NCBI GenBank assembly: GCA_012656075.1
Contig: JAAKBF010000224.1
Span: forward strand, 682,001-746,000
DNA from: Phytophthora hibernalis
Taxonomy: Eukaryota; Oomycota; Peronosporomycetes; Peronosporales; Peronosporaceae
Direction of reading: 5' to 3'
Length of the DNA: 64,000 nucleotides
Shown: positions 46,784-56,945 of the stretch, one piece after another
Layout: each line of letters starts with the position of its first letter
Numbering within the stretch: position 1 is the first letter of the stretch
Translations under genes and position numbers: made by a program
Notes under the pieces: model-generated
The model's input: the letters and a program-made list of their open reading frames with translations, nothing else
Database searches by the model: none
Told to the model about the DNA's origin: nothing

Positions 46784-47388
46784 GATGCTGCAAATTTTCT
46801 GCTACTTCGTTCGTCGTGGATGGGGCTGGGATGTGGCAATCGAGCCATATCAATTCGTCGCAGAACTAATTGAGGTACTAAGAGAATTAATGTCGTACCC
46901 GTTGCCAACTTCATATTACACTCTTTACCTGGCACGCGGAGAGACTGATAAGGCGTGGCTTCAACCAAATGGCCTCGTGTATCACCTCCTGAAAAGCGCC
47001 AAGTCCCGAGGTCTGGCAAGGCCATGATGAGCAAAAACAATGAACTTCAACGATTACAAATGCTTGGGGACACAGCGCTAGGCTTCCCCACACTGAAGGA
47101 TGCCTTCACAACTAGACATCATATACAAGTGCTCGTTGACATCCAGTGTTCAGGTGTTCTCAACACTGAACCCTATTACTTCAACCAACAATACGGACTA
47201 CCTATCAGAACTGCGAAGTAAAATAAGTTGGACTGGAAGAAACACATTGTGAGAGACTAGCGCGGAATATACAATTAATCTAAAACGGGGTAGTAAATGT
47301 ACTACGGTTGTCATTTTTTAAATGATGTGAAAGGTTGCCATTCATTGTACAATGGCGGACTCTACATGTACTATTGACATCAATCTAC
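46784..47388. other. No gene assigned
   Basis: Frames at 46785-47027 (+) and 47040-46738 (-) overlap on opposite strands. Neither shows domain features. Confidence 0.35.
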
Positions 47389-47862
47389 ATGTTAGCCAGC
47401 AGCCCACGAGATGCATCTTTGGCAGTCAACTTCGTTGTTCACTCTTCAAATTTACCGGCATCCCAACAATCTCCAAGTTCTTCGTCACCCGACCAAACGA
47501 TACTAAGCTTGCTGTGCGCCTTCACGCATTCCGGCATGGTGATTCCTGTGAAGATCGTGGCGGCCAAGTACGGTACTGACCTGAAAGCGATTTTGTGTCA
47601 GCGTTTGGGCTTTGAAACGGACAAACTCATTGAGTTATTCAAGACTAAGGAATTCGATAGTAAGTGGATGTCGGTCAGAAGCGAAGACTGCCTCCTCCTA
47701 TCGCAAGGAATCGAAACAGAAGCGGTCACGGGAATGGTGACCCCCGAGAATGAACTGAATATGGTGACTCCGTTGGCCAAATACGAATTGGAAAATTCAC
47801 GGGACGGTGGGGCAGTGCAGATCTTGGTGAAAGTCGCGTACACGCCCCCTCCAGCAAAATAG
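47389..47862 (+). CDS. Crinkler (CRN)-like N-terminal-type protein, short
   Basis: A 157-codon open frame. After a Ser-rich leader, the part from about residue 50 follows the ubiquitin-like LFLAK-domain layout of oomycete CRN proteins: a LSLLCAF strand, VIPVKI strand, DLKAIL helix, LIELFKTKE (position of LFLAK), a W-containing turn, and a late VQILVKVAY strand where CRNs have a HVLVVVP. There is no C-terminal effector domain, so it is at most a truncated relic or a small secretory-type relative. The LFLAK motif itself is altered. The match is by pattern only. Confidence 0.35.
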   Translation: MLASSPRDASLAVNFVVHSSNLPASQQSPSSSSPDQTILSLLCAFTHSGMVIPVKIVAAKYGTDLKAILCQRLGFETDKLIELFKTKEFDSKWMSVRSEDCLLLSQGIETEAVTGMVTPENELNMVTPLAKYELENSRDGGAVQILVKVAYTPPPAK

Positions 47863-48194
47863 TGCGCGAATGTTATCCAATTGAGTTACTTTCGCTTCGA
47901 GTGAGTGAACTAACCATGTCGATGCAGGTCTCTCCATGTTTTGGGAATGGATGGCAGCCCCATTCGCGACCGTACTGTTGGTGGATGTGCTGTACTACCT
48001 ACTATATGGTTATTATCATGGAATTTTTGAAGCCGTTAACGAGTTCGCCCAGATCGTTTTTATTCGGTGCGTGTGGACTCCATGAGCTTCCGTCACCGTT
48101 CACAGGTAATTGCTGTCATCACTGTATCGATTTATAAACTGGTGGTGTGTTGTAAATAGGAGGCGTCGCCAGAATTTGCTGGTTCGCTGTGTAT
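47863..48194. other. Short gap without assigned gene
   Basis: A hydrophobic frame starting MFWEWMAAPFATVLLVDVLYY near 47937 could be a membrane-spanning remnant. There is no family match. Confidence 0.3.
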
Positions 48195-49508
48195 ACAGCC
48201 ATTGTGGTTGAACTATTTTGGGATTTTGCTGGTTCGACAACGACGAACAAGTTCTCCTGGCGAAGTGGATCCATCGCGGCCATTACCTTCTGGAGGGACC
48301 ACGCTGCATTAGCGAGCTCAATCGTAAGATATTGCTCGGATAGCAATAGAACACTCGGTATCAGGAATTCCATACTTCTTCATTTTTCGTCTGCAAGCTG
48401 GTTTGAAATGAAACAAGCAGCCCACCGCAGATGCCGCGGGGAAATGACCCTTGATGGCGCGAATGATGCCGGCTTCAAAATCACAACAGACAAAGTCCGG
48501 GTCTATCGCATAGTCCGCAAGATCGACTAAAGTACGCATAGCATGAAAGTACGTCTCGTACTTTTTGGACGTGCACATTATAAACGCTGCTAGGTAGTAG
48601 ATTTTTGTTGGGCGATCATACACAGTGAAAATAAGACACTGCTTGAAGTTGTTAGGAACACTTCTGAAAGTGCCGTCCACAAAAACGGATGTTTTCTTGT
48701 GCTTGAGCATATTGAGTAGAATCGGATGTGCCCAGCCTAAGAGACGATGTATTTTTGTCGATCTTGTCGTAGTAGGCATATTAAAATTGATGAAATGTCA
48801 TGTCAGTAGTATTTCTAGCAACATCCAAGATTTGAGACCAAGGCGATGATTCAATTTGGCTGAACAAATCGCCTCCAAATTGGTCCTTCCGTGCTCTTTC
48901 GACCCGTTTGCACACTTGTTCGCGTGTCAACCCAGTTATTCCAACGAAAACTCCTCCAGCCCCGTAGTATTTAGCCCTGACAATATCCCAAATTGATAGA
49001 CTGGGATTGTCATTGACATGGTGAGCTCACACACGTCACGTCTCATTGCTTCGGTCACATCAACAGAGGAGCTCGTTGCTGTGAGGGAAAACGCGTTCCC
49101 TGCCGATTGATTACAAATGTGGGCTGTAAAGTTGGCGAAAGTCTGACTCCAATAAAAAGTCGCATTTTCCTTGACAATTGTACTTCCTGTAGTAGCTGCA
49201 ACGGTAGGAAAGTTTCAACCCTGATCGGTTCGCCAGCGTGTACTTGTATCCATCCACCCACTTGGTAGTTCGCCCCGTGCGTCGATTATCGTTGGGGGAT
49301 GTGTTGGTGCTGCAGTTTGATAATTGACGGACAAGGAATGTCCTTCTTCACTAAACTCAAGAGAACGACAGTCATTGGATGGGTTCTCGGGATTGGTAGA
49401 AGCATTTTCGGCACTGTCGCCGGTCCCATTAAAAGCACTGACACCATCGATCATCTCAGCTGATGTTGTTCCCAGTAGTCGACATCTGTTATCGTCGTTA
49501 TCACGCAA
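48195..49508 (-). pseudogene. Mutator-like (MULE) transposase
   Basis: The best frame (48779-48318) contains the MULE core: FVDGTFRSVPNNFKQCLIFTV (first Asp), a YYLAAFIMC strand, DFVCCDFEAGIIRAI (second Asp) and GCLFHFKPACRRKMKK (C/H region). Upstream minus frames (to 49508) resemble a FLYWCH/WRKY-type zinc region (YYR..NC, HICNQ). Downstream the frame breaks. No terminal inverted repeats were found. Confidence 0.65.
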
Positions 49509-50345
49509 AATTCTTGTGAATGCTGTCGGGATATGATCGGGGTTTTCAAGACCTGTACGGACATGAGCAAATCCTTAAATTTAGAAGTCACCTTTACGGG
49601 AAGCCTAAGGGTTTTAAGACTTTGGGACCGTCGTTGGGTAGGCTCATTGAGTCTGTTATTACAGTTTTTCCTCCGCGCCGAGGTGCCCGAACGTGGTGCT
49701 CGTCCCATGGCTCCGACCCAAGCTGATAGTTGACGAAGGTAATGGGGACACGCGCTCTTTTAAACTGACGGAGAAAGATAGACTATATTGGACGTCCGCC
49801 GCCGCGTCCAACAGATAGTTAAAAAAGTGAAAATATCGGTGCAGCCCATCTTTTTATATCCCCACTGCTCCTCTCAGAAGCTCATTTGCGTCGTACCACG
49901 CGAAATCATTTTGGAAACAGCTCAACCCATTTAAAAATCTCACTATCCGTTTTGTAAGCCCACCGGAAATGAAGGTTCATGCGGGGTTCTGGGCATTTGT
50001 ACACGACCATGGCTCCAACCACGCTATCGTATTTGCCGACAAGCACTCAAGCGACCTGACAAAAGCATCGCAATGGCTTAAGAAAACGGCAGGAAGGAAA
50101 TTACGAAAGCGCTGGCTCGACTTCACCACGGATCTGTCATTCTCATATACGGGTCTTCACTGATGTCAGGACAGGTGGCTGTCCGGTATTGGGCCCATCG
50201 GAGGCACTTGTATGCACCCTAGGGCTTTACCTGTCGTCGGGAATCTTGGCAACCGTACCGCAGTACATAGTCTTTCAGGATTGCCGAGTCCATCCATATC
50301 CAACCGCAAGCTCCACCGCACTCCGTCACTTCCCATATTATCCAC
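49509..50345. other. No gene assigned
   Basis: One frame at 49969-50163 (+, 64 aa, Lys/His-rich) is open, but nothing supports it as a gene. Confidence 0.35.
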
Positions 50346-50927
50346 ATGTCAAACTCCACGGTAAACTGCCCTTATTCCCCCAACCAATCAGACCTTCTTG
50401 ATAGGCAGCTGCTTGAGGCTCGGGTTAAAATCCGAAGTCACGTCGTGTCAGATCAGCGTCAAAACTACATGAATCAAGTTGAAGACACTGCATTTCCAAC
50501 TGAAACCTGTCCTACCGGTATTTACGATGAGCGCCAGGATAGCAAATTGAAGCTTCAACTAGCTCAACCAGTGTCGGTTAATGACCAGCCGACACCCTTC
50601 TTAACCAATTATATGTCCGCAGGGACGTACAAACATGTCCTGCAGTACAAGAAGGCATCGGTGTCATTTGTCGCCGCTCTAAGCAGCAAAATCCTTCTCG
50701 ACATGGCCCAGGCTCCTTCAGACAGCGATGCAGACGACTTAATAAGACTGGTCACAACGATTCTCGAGTACCTGACCGCAGAAGCGGGTTGGATTGCATC
50801 CGAAGATTGCCGCAGCAGTATCATAGCAGTCGTCCAGAACTACAAGAACATAATTGGTTCATCGCGCTCGATTCATTTGCTGCACGACCCCACCGATCGT
50901 TTAGACTTAACAACAGAAGCTGCCTAA
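50346..50927 (+). CDS. Hypothetical protein, 193 aa
   Basis: An uninterrupted 193-codon frame in a region where most frames are broken. Composition is ordinary for a soluble protein, with helical segments (SFVAALSSKILLDMAQ, DDLIRLVTTILEYLTA). No signal peptide, membrane segment or known domain is visible. It may be an element-encoded accessory or gag-like protein or a lineage-specific gene. Confidence 0.4.
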   Translation: MSNSTVNCPYSPNQSDLLDRQLLEARVKIRSHVVSDQRQNYMNQVEDTAFPTETCPTGIYDERQDSKLKLQLAQPVSVNDQPTPFLTNYMSAGTYKHVLQYKKASVSFVAALSSKILLDMAQAPSDSDADDLIRLVTTILEYLTAEAGWIASEDCRSSIIAVVQNYKNIIGSSRSIHLLHDPTDRLDLTTEAA

Positions 50928-51922
50928 GCTATACAGAAAAGCAAAGCGGAGCTGAACGTGTCTATCAAGGAAAGAGGGGCGCAGCCAGGCCTTTAAGAAA
51001 CTGTTCAACGAACGTGATAAGCACCCGAGTCGACTAACCAATTTGGTCAATCTGGGTTGGCTCGCGCTGAGCGCGCAGTCTACTGGCGATAGATCAACGA
51101 GCTAGGACCGCGGAGAAAGTTTTGATGCGGCAGCCAGCCCAAACAAACGCGGAGGGCTGAAGATGAAAAGAGACCAGTCTACTGTATGCCAAGGGACACC
51201 GTGTAGCCGGCCAAGCAAACGCGCGAGAGGTGCTACGAAAATGAACACTACCATTTGAATAGTTGATTTGGTCTATCCACATTTAAGAACACGTAAGTCA
51301 TCCGATTTGACAAATCATTTTCTCGCAGTCTTGACATGTCGTCATTGTGACGTATTGTAAACTCTACACAACGAAGACTTGATATGTTGCCACTATGACG
51401 CCTTGTCAAGGTGACATACTGTCGAGTTGTATAACCCGTCGTTGGGATGAGTTATTAACTCGACAAAACGTAAAAGCATTCATGGACCGAGTAGACAAAG
51501 CAACAGAGTTCATCCAGTTTTATTTGAAGTAATCGAATGCTTAATGTCCTATCTGATAGGAGTTGTCAGGACAACTGAGATGTCTACACGAAAACACAAA
51601 TGTAAAAGCCCTCATAGATAAATACAGACAACAGTTAAAATGTGCATGGTTAGCCCGTTGATCTAAATGAAGGTTCTCACGATCGGCCTATATCGCCTGA
51701 CCTTGACCTTGACCTCTCTCAAACTATACACACCAGACCTATGTTGACTTGACCTGGCATTGACCTTCCAGGGGGTCTGCCAATGTGGGGACATCAAGTT
51801 CAACAAGCTGTAGTGGAGCAGTAAGTGGAGTGCTGAAGTCAAGGAAAGGCTAGTGTCATTGTTGCTTCTTCTGGCATGTAGTTTGACTTATATATTTTTG
51901 TGTTGTTGTTGTTATGCAGCTG
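50928..51922. other. Noncoding repeat DNA
   Basis: Diverged tandem words built on gacttgatatgttg / gacatgtcgtcattgtgacg occur at about 51330-51430. A ttgacc-rich run (ctgaccttgaccttgacctc) lies near 51698-51717. This could be remnants of a long terminal repeat. No gene. Confidence 0.4.
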
Positions 51923-52224
51923 ATGGCGAGACGGAGACAGGGCCAGGGAACGGGAGGTACAAAGTGACATCGGCGCATCCTGTACAACAATATCGACGGC
52001 ATCTCAAGAGATTCTATTCGTAATCTGGCTCGTCGAGCGGGGTGATTCGAATGTCTTCCTTAGTATACAACGAAACTCGTGCAGCGCTGAAAGTCTTCGT
52101 GCAGCATCTTGTACGGGGCGCAGTTGGGTACACTGAGCATGCTCGCAGAATGACTGTCACCAAGAATGATGCCCTGTATGCACTGAAATACCAAGGTCGG
52201 ACACTCTACGGGTTTGGAAACTAA
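51923..52224 (+). pseudogene. Divergent histone H4 pseudogene
   Basis: The frame reads an H4-like protein from MARRRQGQGTGGTK through HRRILYNNIDGIS and LARR to a complete C-terminus with YTEHARRMTVTKNDALYALK and QGRTLYGFGN. Two lesions break it: TGA at 51965-51967 where H4 has Arg (one C-to-T step from CGA), and one base too few in GGGG at 52039-52042. Protein divergence from canonical H4 is large (near 60% identity in the C-terminal half), unusual for one of the most conserved proteins. There is no intron and no other histone gene nearby. Confidence 0.8.
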
Positions 52225-53414
52225 ACTAGTCTCCTGTGTACGTATTTACATCGTTCTAAACGAGCTGCGACCCCCTGGACACAGCCCGGGAATGCAGTCG
52301 ATACGATTACAAATAAAGCAGGGTTTTATCGGTTAAGTCGATTTGCTCAAGAATCCAAATCGTATTACGAAAGGTATCAGAAATGCAAGGATTCAGACCT
52401 CGTTGCAATCCCTGGTACTCTGGATATAAAATCCAGAGAACTTCATCCGCAATTTTCACTTGGCTCGGTAGTTTCTCTACGTCCGTGATGTGGAACGCAT
52501 CGTGCGCAATGAACGACTCATTCAACGCGGACGTATGAGTTTCCTTGAAAGTCACACTGAAGCTTGTGGCTTCCTAGGACAACGGGTGGTAATCGAATCA
52601 TCTTTTCTTGGTGAAACAGTTGAACACGGTTGATCAAAGTTTCTTTATAATACAAGCTGCGGATTGTTTTCGGCACATGTACATTAATGCATTGGCTATT
52701 CAGACCTTTCCAGCACAACCCAAATAACAACTCGGGAAAAAGAGATGTAGTTTTGGATGGCGCTAAGCGCCAGAGGTGTCGCCAACCTCCTGCCATCCAT
52801 TTGGATGGAGCGATTTGAAAAATGAAACTTAGCCAATCATAAGACGTCGTACTTTAAAATGCATTGTACGGTACCATGGGCCCTTATGACAAAACAAACA
52901 ACGCTGCTACATATCGCGTCTTGTGATTGGTAGAAACTGCTTTGCCCTTATGACAAAGCGACCCCTTATGACAAGGAAATGTCGGTAGTAGACATTCCAT
53001 AATACCGGTACCGGTACACTCAGTCGGACACTCTACAAGCTGCTTACACGGGTTCCGTCCTGGGGAGATCGTAGTTCGTAAAACTAAGCCGTTGAATTTT
53101 TCCCTTGACTTATCCCTTGACTTATCCCTTGAATTAGTTAATTATTTTACTGGGAATCACGAAGAATGAGCCCCAACGGATTAATTCCACGGTACTGCGT
53201 AAGCGTAACCTGGGTTAACATTCGTACAATCGCCATCTGATGTGCAAGTTGAAGCCATCCGCCCAATCACCGTGCGCGATGCCAAAAGATCCTCCAATCA
53301 GATTACACCGCTCGTGTCTCCCCAATAGCTCCCCACAGGCCACACGCCCGGCACGCGCAGGACGTGTGCCTAGAGGTACCCAGCCGAGCAGACGACGAAG
53401 TGCAATCGCAAGAC
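52225..53414. other. Repeat DNA
   Basis: Minus frames at 52796-52518 and 52555-52307 look like one broken protein without a known domain. A stretch near 52340-52450 (LNPCISDTFRNTIWIL on -) recurs inverted at about 53870-53960 (LNPCISNTFPNTILII on +). A 12-bp unit (cccttgacttat) is tandemly repeated near 53101-53133. Confidence 0.45.
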
Positions 53415-53570
53415 CCCACTCAATTCGAAGTCTCGAGCTTGGGTCCGAGGTTAGCACGCATCATCAAGTAGCGCAGCGTGTTCGTAGATAGACCCTTGGC
53501 CAGAAAATCAGCGAGTTGGTTCTTGGACTCCACGTACTCCAGCTCAACTTCCTTGTTGATCATCGGGTTG
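53415..53570 (-). pseudogene. Ty1/copia polyprotein C-terminal end
   Basis: The minus frame reads EVELEYVESKNQLADFLAKG followed by LRYLMMRANLG. This is the copia RNase H tail (IxLxYVxSxxQxADxxTKxL ... LRxxLG). It ends in a stop soon after and the rest of the polyprotein is absent. Confidence 0.6.
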
Positions 53571-55140
53571 TACCCGGTGTGAACGGGAAGTTGTACATGA
53601 TGCTGCTAGGCTTCTCGGATGTGTTTGCAAACGCGTTTTCTCTGGCAGACACCAAGATGCAAATGCACATGAAGCAAGAGCTGGTGGAATACCCGCGCTC
53701 CGATAAGGATGCCTTCAACGAGATACTCATTTATCAGCGGTAGGGGCACACGAAAATTTAAAAATTCAATGAGGCGCGAACTTAATTTAAAAAAGAATCT
53801 GAGTCAACTGTCCTCCCAGCCTAATAATGCCTCTAGTTTTTACCTTAAAAATAATGCAAAACCCATAGCAGAGTTCTCTGGATTTTATCTACCAGGGATT
53901 CTGAATCCTTGCATTTCTAATACCTTTCCTAATACGATTTTGATAATTAATCAAATGAGCTTTATATGCCTGTCATATTTAATATCCGGGAAGACTATTA
54001 TTATATTTGTGACAGAAGATTTGGATAAAACACCTTTATGATTCGATATCACTTATAATCGTATTTTACCTGCAGCAGATGATTTATCCAGACCGTTTCA
54101 GAAACATTTTGGATTTTTCTTCGAGCAACACACTTCTGTAAACAGTGCACCGTACTTCGAAGTATATTATAATATTGCGTTTGGATAATTCCCTTAGGCC
54201 CTGGTTTAATAAAAATCCTCAAAATCCTCATTATATACCCACCCCTCGGGGGTGGGAATAAAAGCTTCGTCGGGGTAAACCATCGGCCAATCAGCATCGC
54301 TTCTTTTATTCCAAGACCCAGACACCGAGGGCCTTACTACGGATATTGACCAGTAAAAAGAAAAATGAAGACGCCACCTTATCTATTTGGCTATTGTCCG
54401 GCATTCATAGGTGTAGCATGAATATCCTGCCGATTTATTATCTCATTTTCATGAAAGGCGACATTCAAAATCTTAAATCGCTTCATCCACGGAAAATCTC
54501 CGTGCTCTTTGCACGAAGCATTTCTGGCACCTATTTATGCTAACAAAACTAAGGAATTTGCTTACCACTTGTGACCTACAGTGAGAATGCTTCAGCAAGA
54601 ACCTCACTTTGGAAGGGTTTCGGCTGTGTAAATACACCGGAATCACGGCTCGAATGAAGAAACCAGAAACAGCTATTCCCTCTGTTACGGGCGAACACTA
54701 AAAACCCATTAACACGTGTTCCTGAGGTTTTAGTGTTGATTTGGCAGAAAACTTAAACGGGAGGAACACGAGTGAATAGTAACATAATCGAGAGATGCGT
54801 ACTTAAATCTTCATTTCCCCGCGCGCTGGTTGGCTGCTCAATTAACGATGAAACGTCGCGCAAGTTTTCATTAGGTGCGCAGCTTTAGTGGAGATCGTAC
54901 CGGAGCGCCGGAATCATTTTAAGCCTCCTCGTTGTTCTCCAAGCTTCAAGACCGGAAAAACCTTCACCAGCACGCGCACTGAGCAGCAGTATGAACCACG
55001 AGGCTTCGATTGTAACGTAAAACAGCCAAGATGCCGCCCCGTCGCGGCTGTGAGCTCCTGTGACGATCCTGCGAGGGCTGGTATCGCGGGTGCAATAGAA
55101 CGACGCACGGTGACCCAACCGGGTTCTTGCTGTTGCTGGA
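53571..55140. other. No gene assigned
   Basis: AT-rich decayed repeat DNA, with the inverted repeat partner at 53870-53960 and a hairpin at about 54239-54261 (acccctcgggggtgg). Confidence 0.4.
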
Positions 55141-55176
55141 GGTGACCAAGAGCTACTGCTGCACGAAGAAGTACTC

Positions 55177-56100
55177 ATGACGCAGAATATTTTCGAGAGA
55201 GAGCGTTTGGAGCATGAAGTATGGGAAAGTAGGCGTCGTACTGAAGAGCAATGCATTGCTTTGGATATGCGGTCTCAACAGTTGCTTAACTACACGAACG
55301 ACCATGTCGAACTGAGTCGTGTCGAGTCTGAGCGCAGAATCGAAGCATACATGGAAGATAAAATACGGTCGTCACATGGCAACATCCAAGACAACATTCG
55401 TGAACACACTCAGAGTTTAGTTCTTTAAATACAGGAGAAAATCTTTCGCGGAAAACAGCATGAAGCGGACGAGCTGAAGGTACATCTGGCGCAGCAATCA
55501 TCCCATTTCCAGAGGGAACTGGAATCATCTGAGGAGCGAAACCACGCCGACGTTCGTGGAGTTGCACCAGCTCAAGAGCAAGGGTGGAACAAACAAGTCG
55601 AAGGGCTAACATTGTGGACTCGTGAATATTTGGATTCGTCAATAAAAGCTCAAGATCTGAATCAGACACGTCAAATTCAGCAATTCGTCGTTCAACAACT
55701 GAACGACTCTGATACCCGTGGTGAAGCCATGATCTCGAATCGGATGCGTGCGGAGAGGAATGTCATTGGCAATTCCGTTCACGCCCATGCGTCACAGGAA
55801 CAAGCAGCTTTTGAGAATCGTGTAAACATCAAAGATGGGAGCTCACGCATACGATAGCAACCGAACAAATGCAGATCTGAGCAAGAGATTGAAACAAAGC
55901 GTGTTGGAGATCCGTGAAATCGCAAAACCTGATCCTAATGACTTGAAGAAATATGTGGATGGTCGTGTGAATGCTGAGGTTGGACGTGTGGTTCCGCAAC
56001 AAGAAACCACGAACTTCAGAAACAATTACAAAGCCAGCATCTACAAGAATCTGAGAAGCTCGACAAACGGATTAACGATGCTGTCGAAGCAGCGGTGAGT
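55177..56100 (+). pseudogene. Coiled-coil gag-like protein relic
   Basis: One frame runs from about 55177 to 55857 with a single TAA at 55426-55428, then continues in the next frame to about 56100. It is dominated by charged heptad-like helices (LEHEVWESRRRTEEQCIALD, QIQQFVVQQLNDSD, LKQSVLEIREIAK). No enzymatic domain is attached. It parallels the minus-strand relic at 22795-23739, suggesting a shared class of element-encoded coiled-coil protein. Confidence 0.45.
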
Positions 56101-56945
56101 AACGCGATTCCTGTCCAAATTACAGCCTTGCACGACTGCCTTCAACGCCGACTCGCATGCAATCGGCAGCCAGCAGGATCGGCAGAGAAGATGTATCTAT
56201 CAGGAGTTCGATCGCAAATGTCGTCGCCGTTAACGCAGACAATTTCAACGCAGGAAATTATGACAACGTACGGGCAAGCCTAGATGTCAATGCTACTGGG
56301 CGCGTGGACAGTGGGGAAATCACTTTGAAAAAGTCGACAAGGCTGGCAATAAAGACAAAACAGGCAGAGGCCACGCGAAAGTGTAGGCGCGCTGCCATTA
56401 GTCAGGCGAGTCCTTCGTTTTCAAGTATTGCTCTGCGTGGGGGAAATACATCGTGTATAACCCGGTTTTGGGAGCGGTGTGGCGGGTTCGTCGCTCGAGC
56501 GCGAATTCTCGAATGAGCTACCTTTCTACTTGCCTCCTATCGCGTGCGTTACGCTTCAGCGGTGCGTTGGTTTCCTAACTCCGTGCGATCCGGAAAAGAT
56601 CGTTTCTGCTGCCTGTCGCTGCCTTTAGTCATCCATACGCCAGACCGAAACGCAGCATCTCAAAGCAATCGAGGCTGGAGCAAGTACGATTTAATTCGAA
56701 GCATGCTGTTGCTAAACGAGCAGTTGCACGTGCTGATGACTCGACAAGTATCATAAGATGAAGACACGTTGACACAAAGGTATTGCGTCAGCCAGGTTTG
56801 AATGCGAGAACCTGGTCTTAGCGCTAGCAGGTTTCCAGGACGCACCTCAATACACAGCTCACAGTTGATCCGTGTATAACGCTGAAAACAGCACGTGAAT
56901 GCACATGCAGCCAGTAACTAAAGATATTCATAAGGAATGCATTTC
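56101..56945. other. Continuation of the coiled-coil element, then no gene
   Basis: A frame at 56157-56516 continues helical, Ala/Arg-rich sequence that may belong to the same relic. After 56520 nothing is recognisable. Confidence 0.35.
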
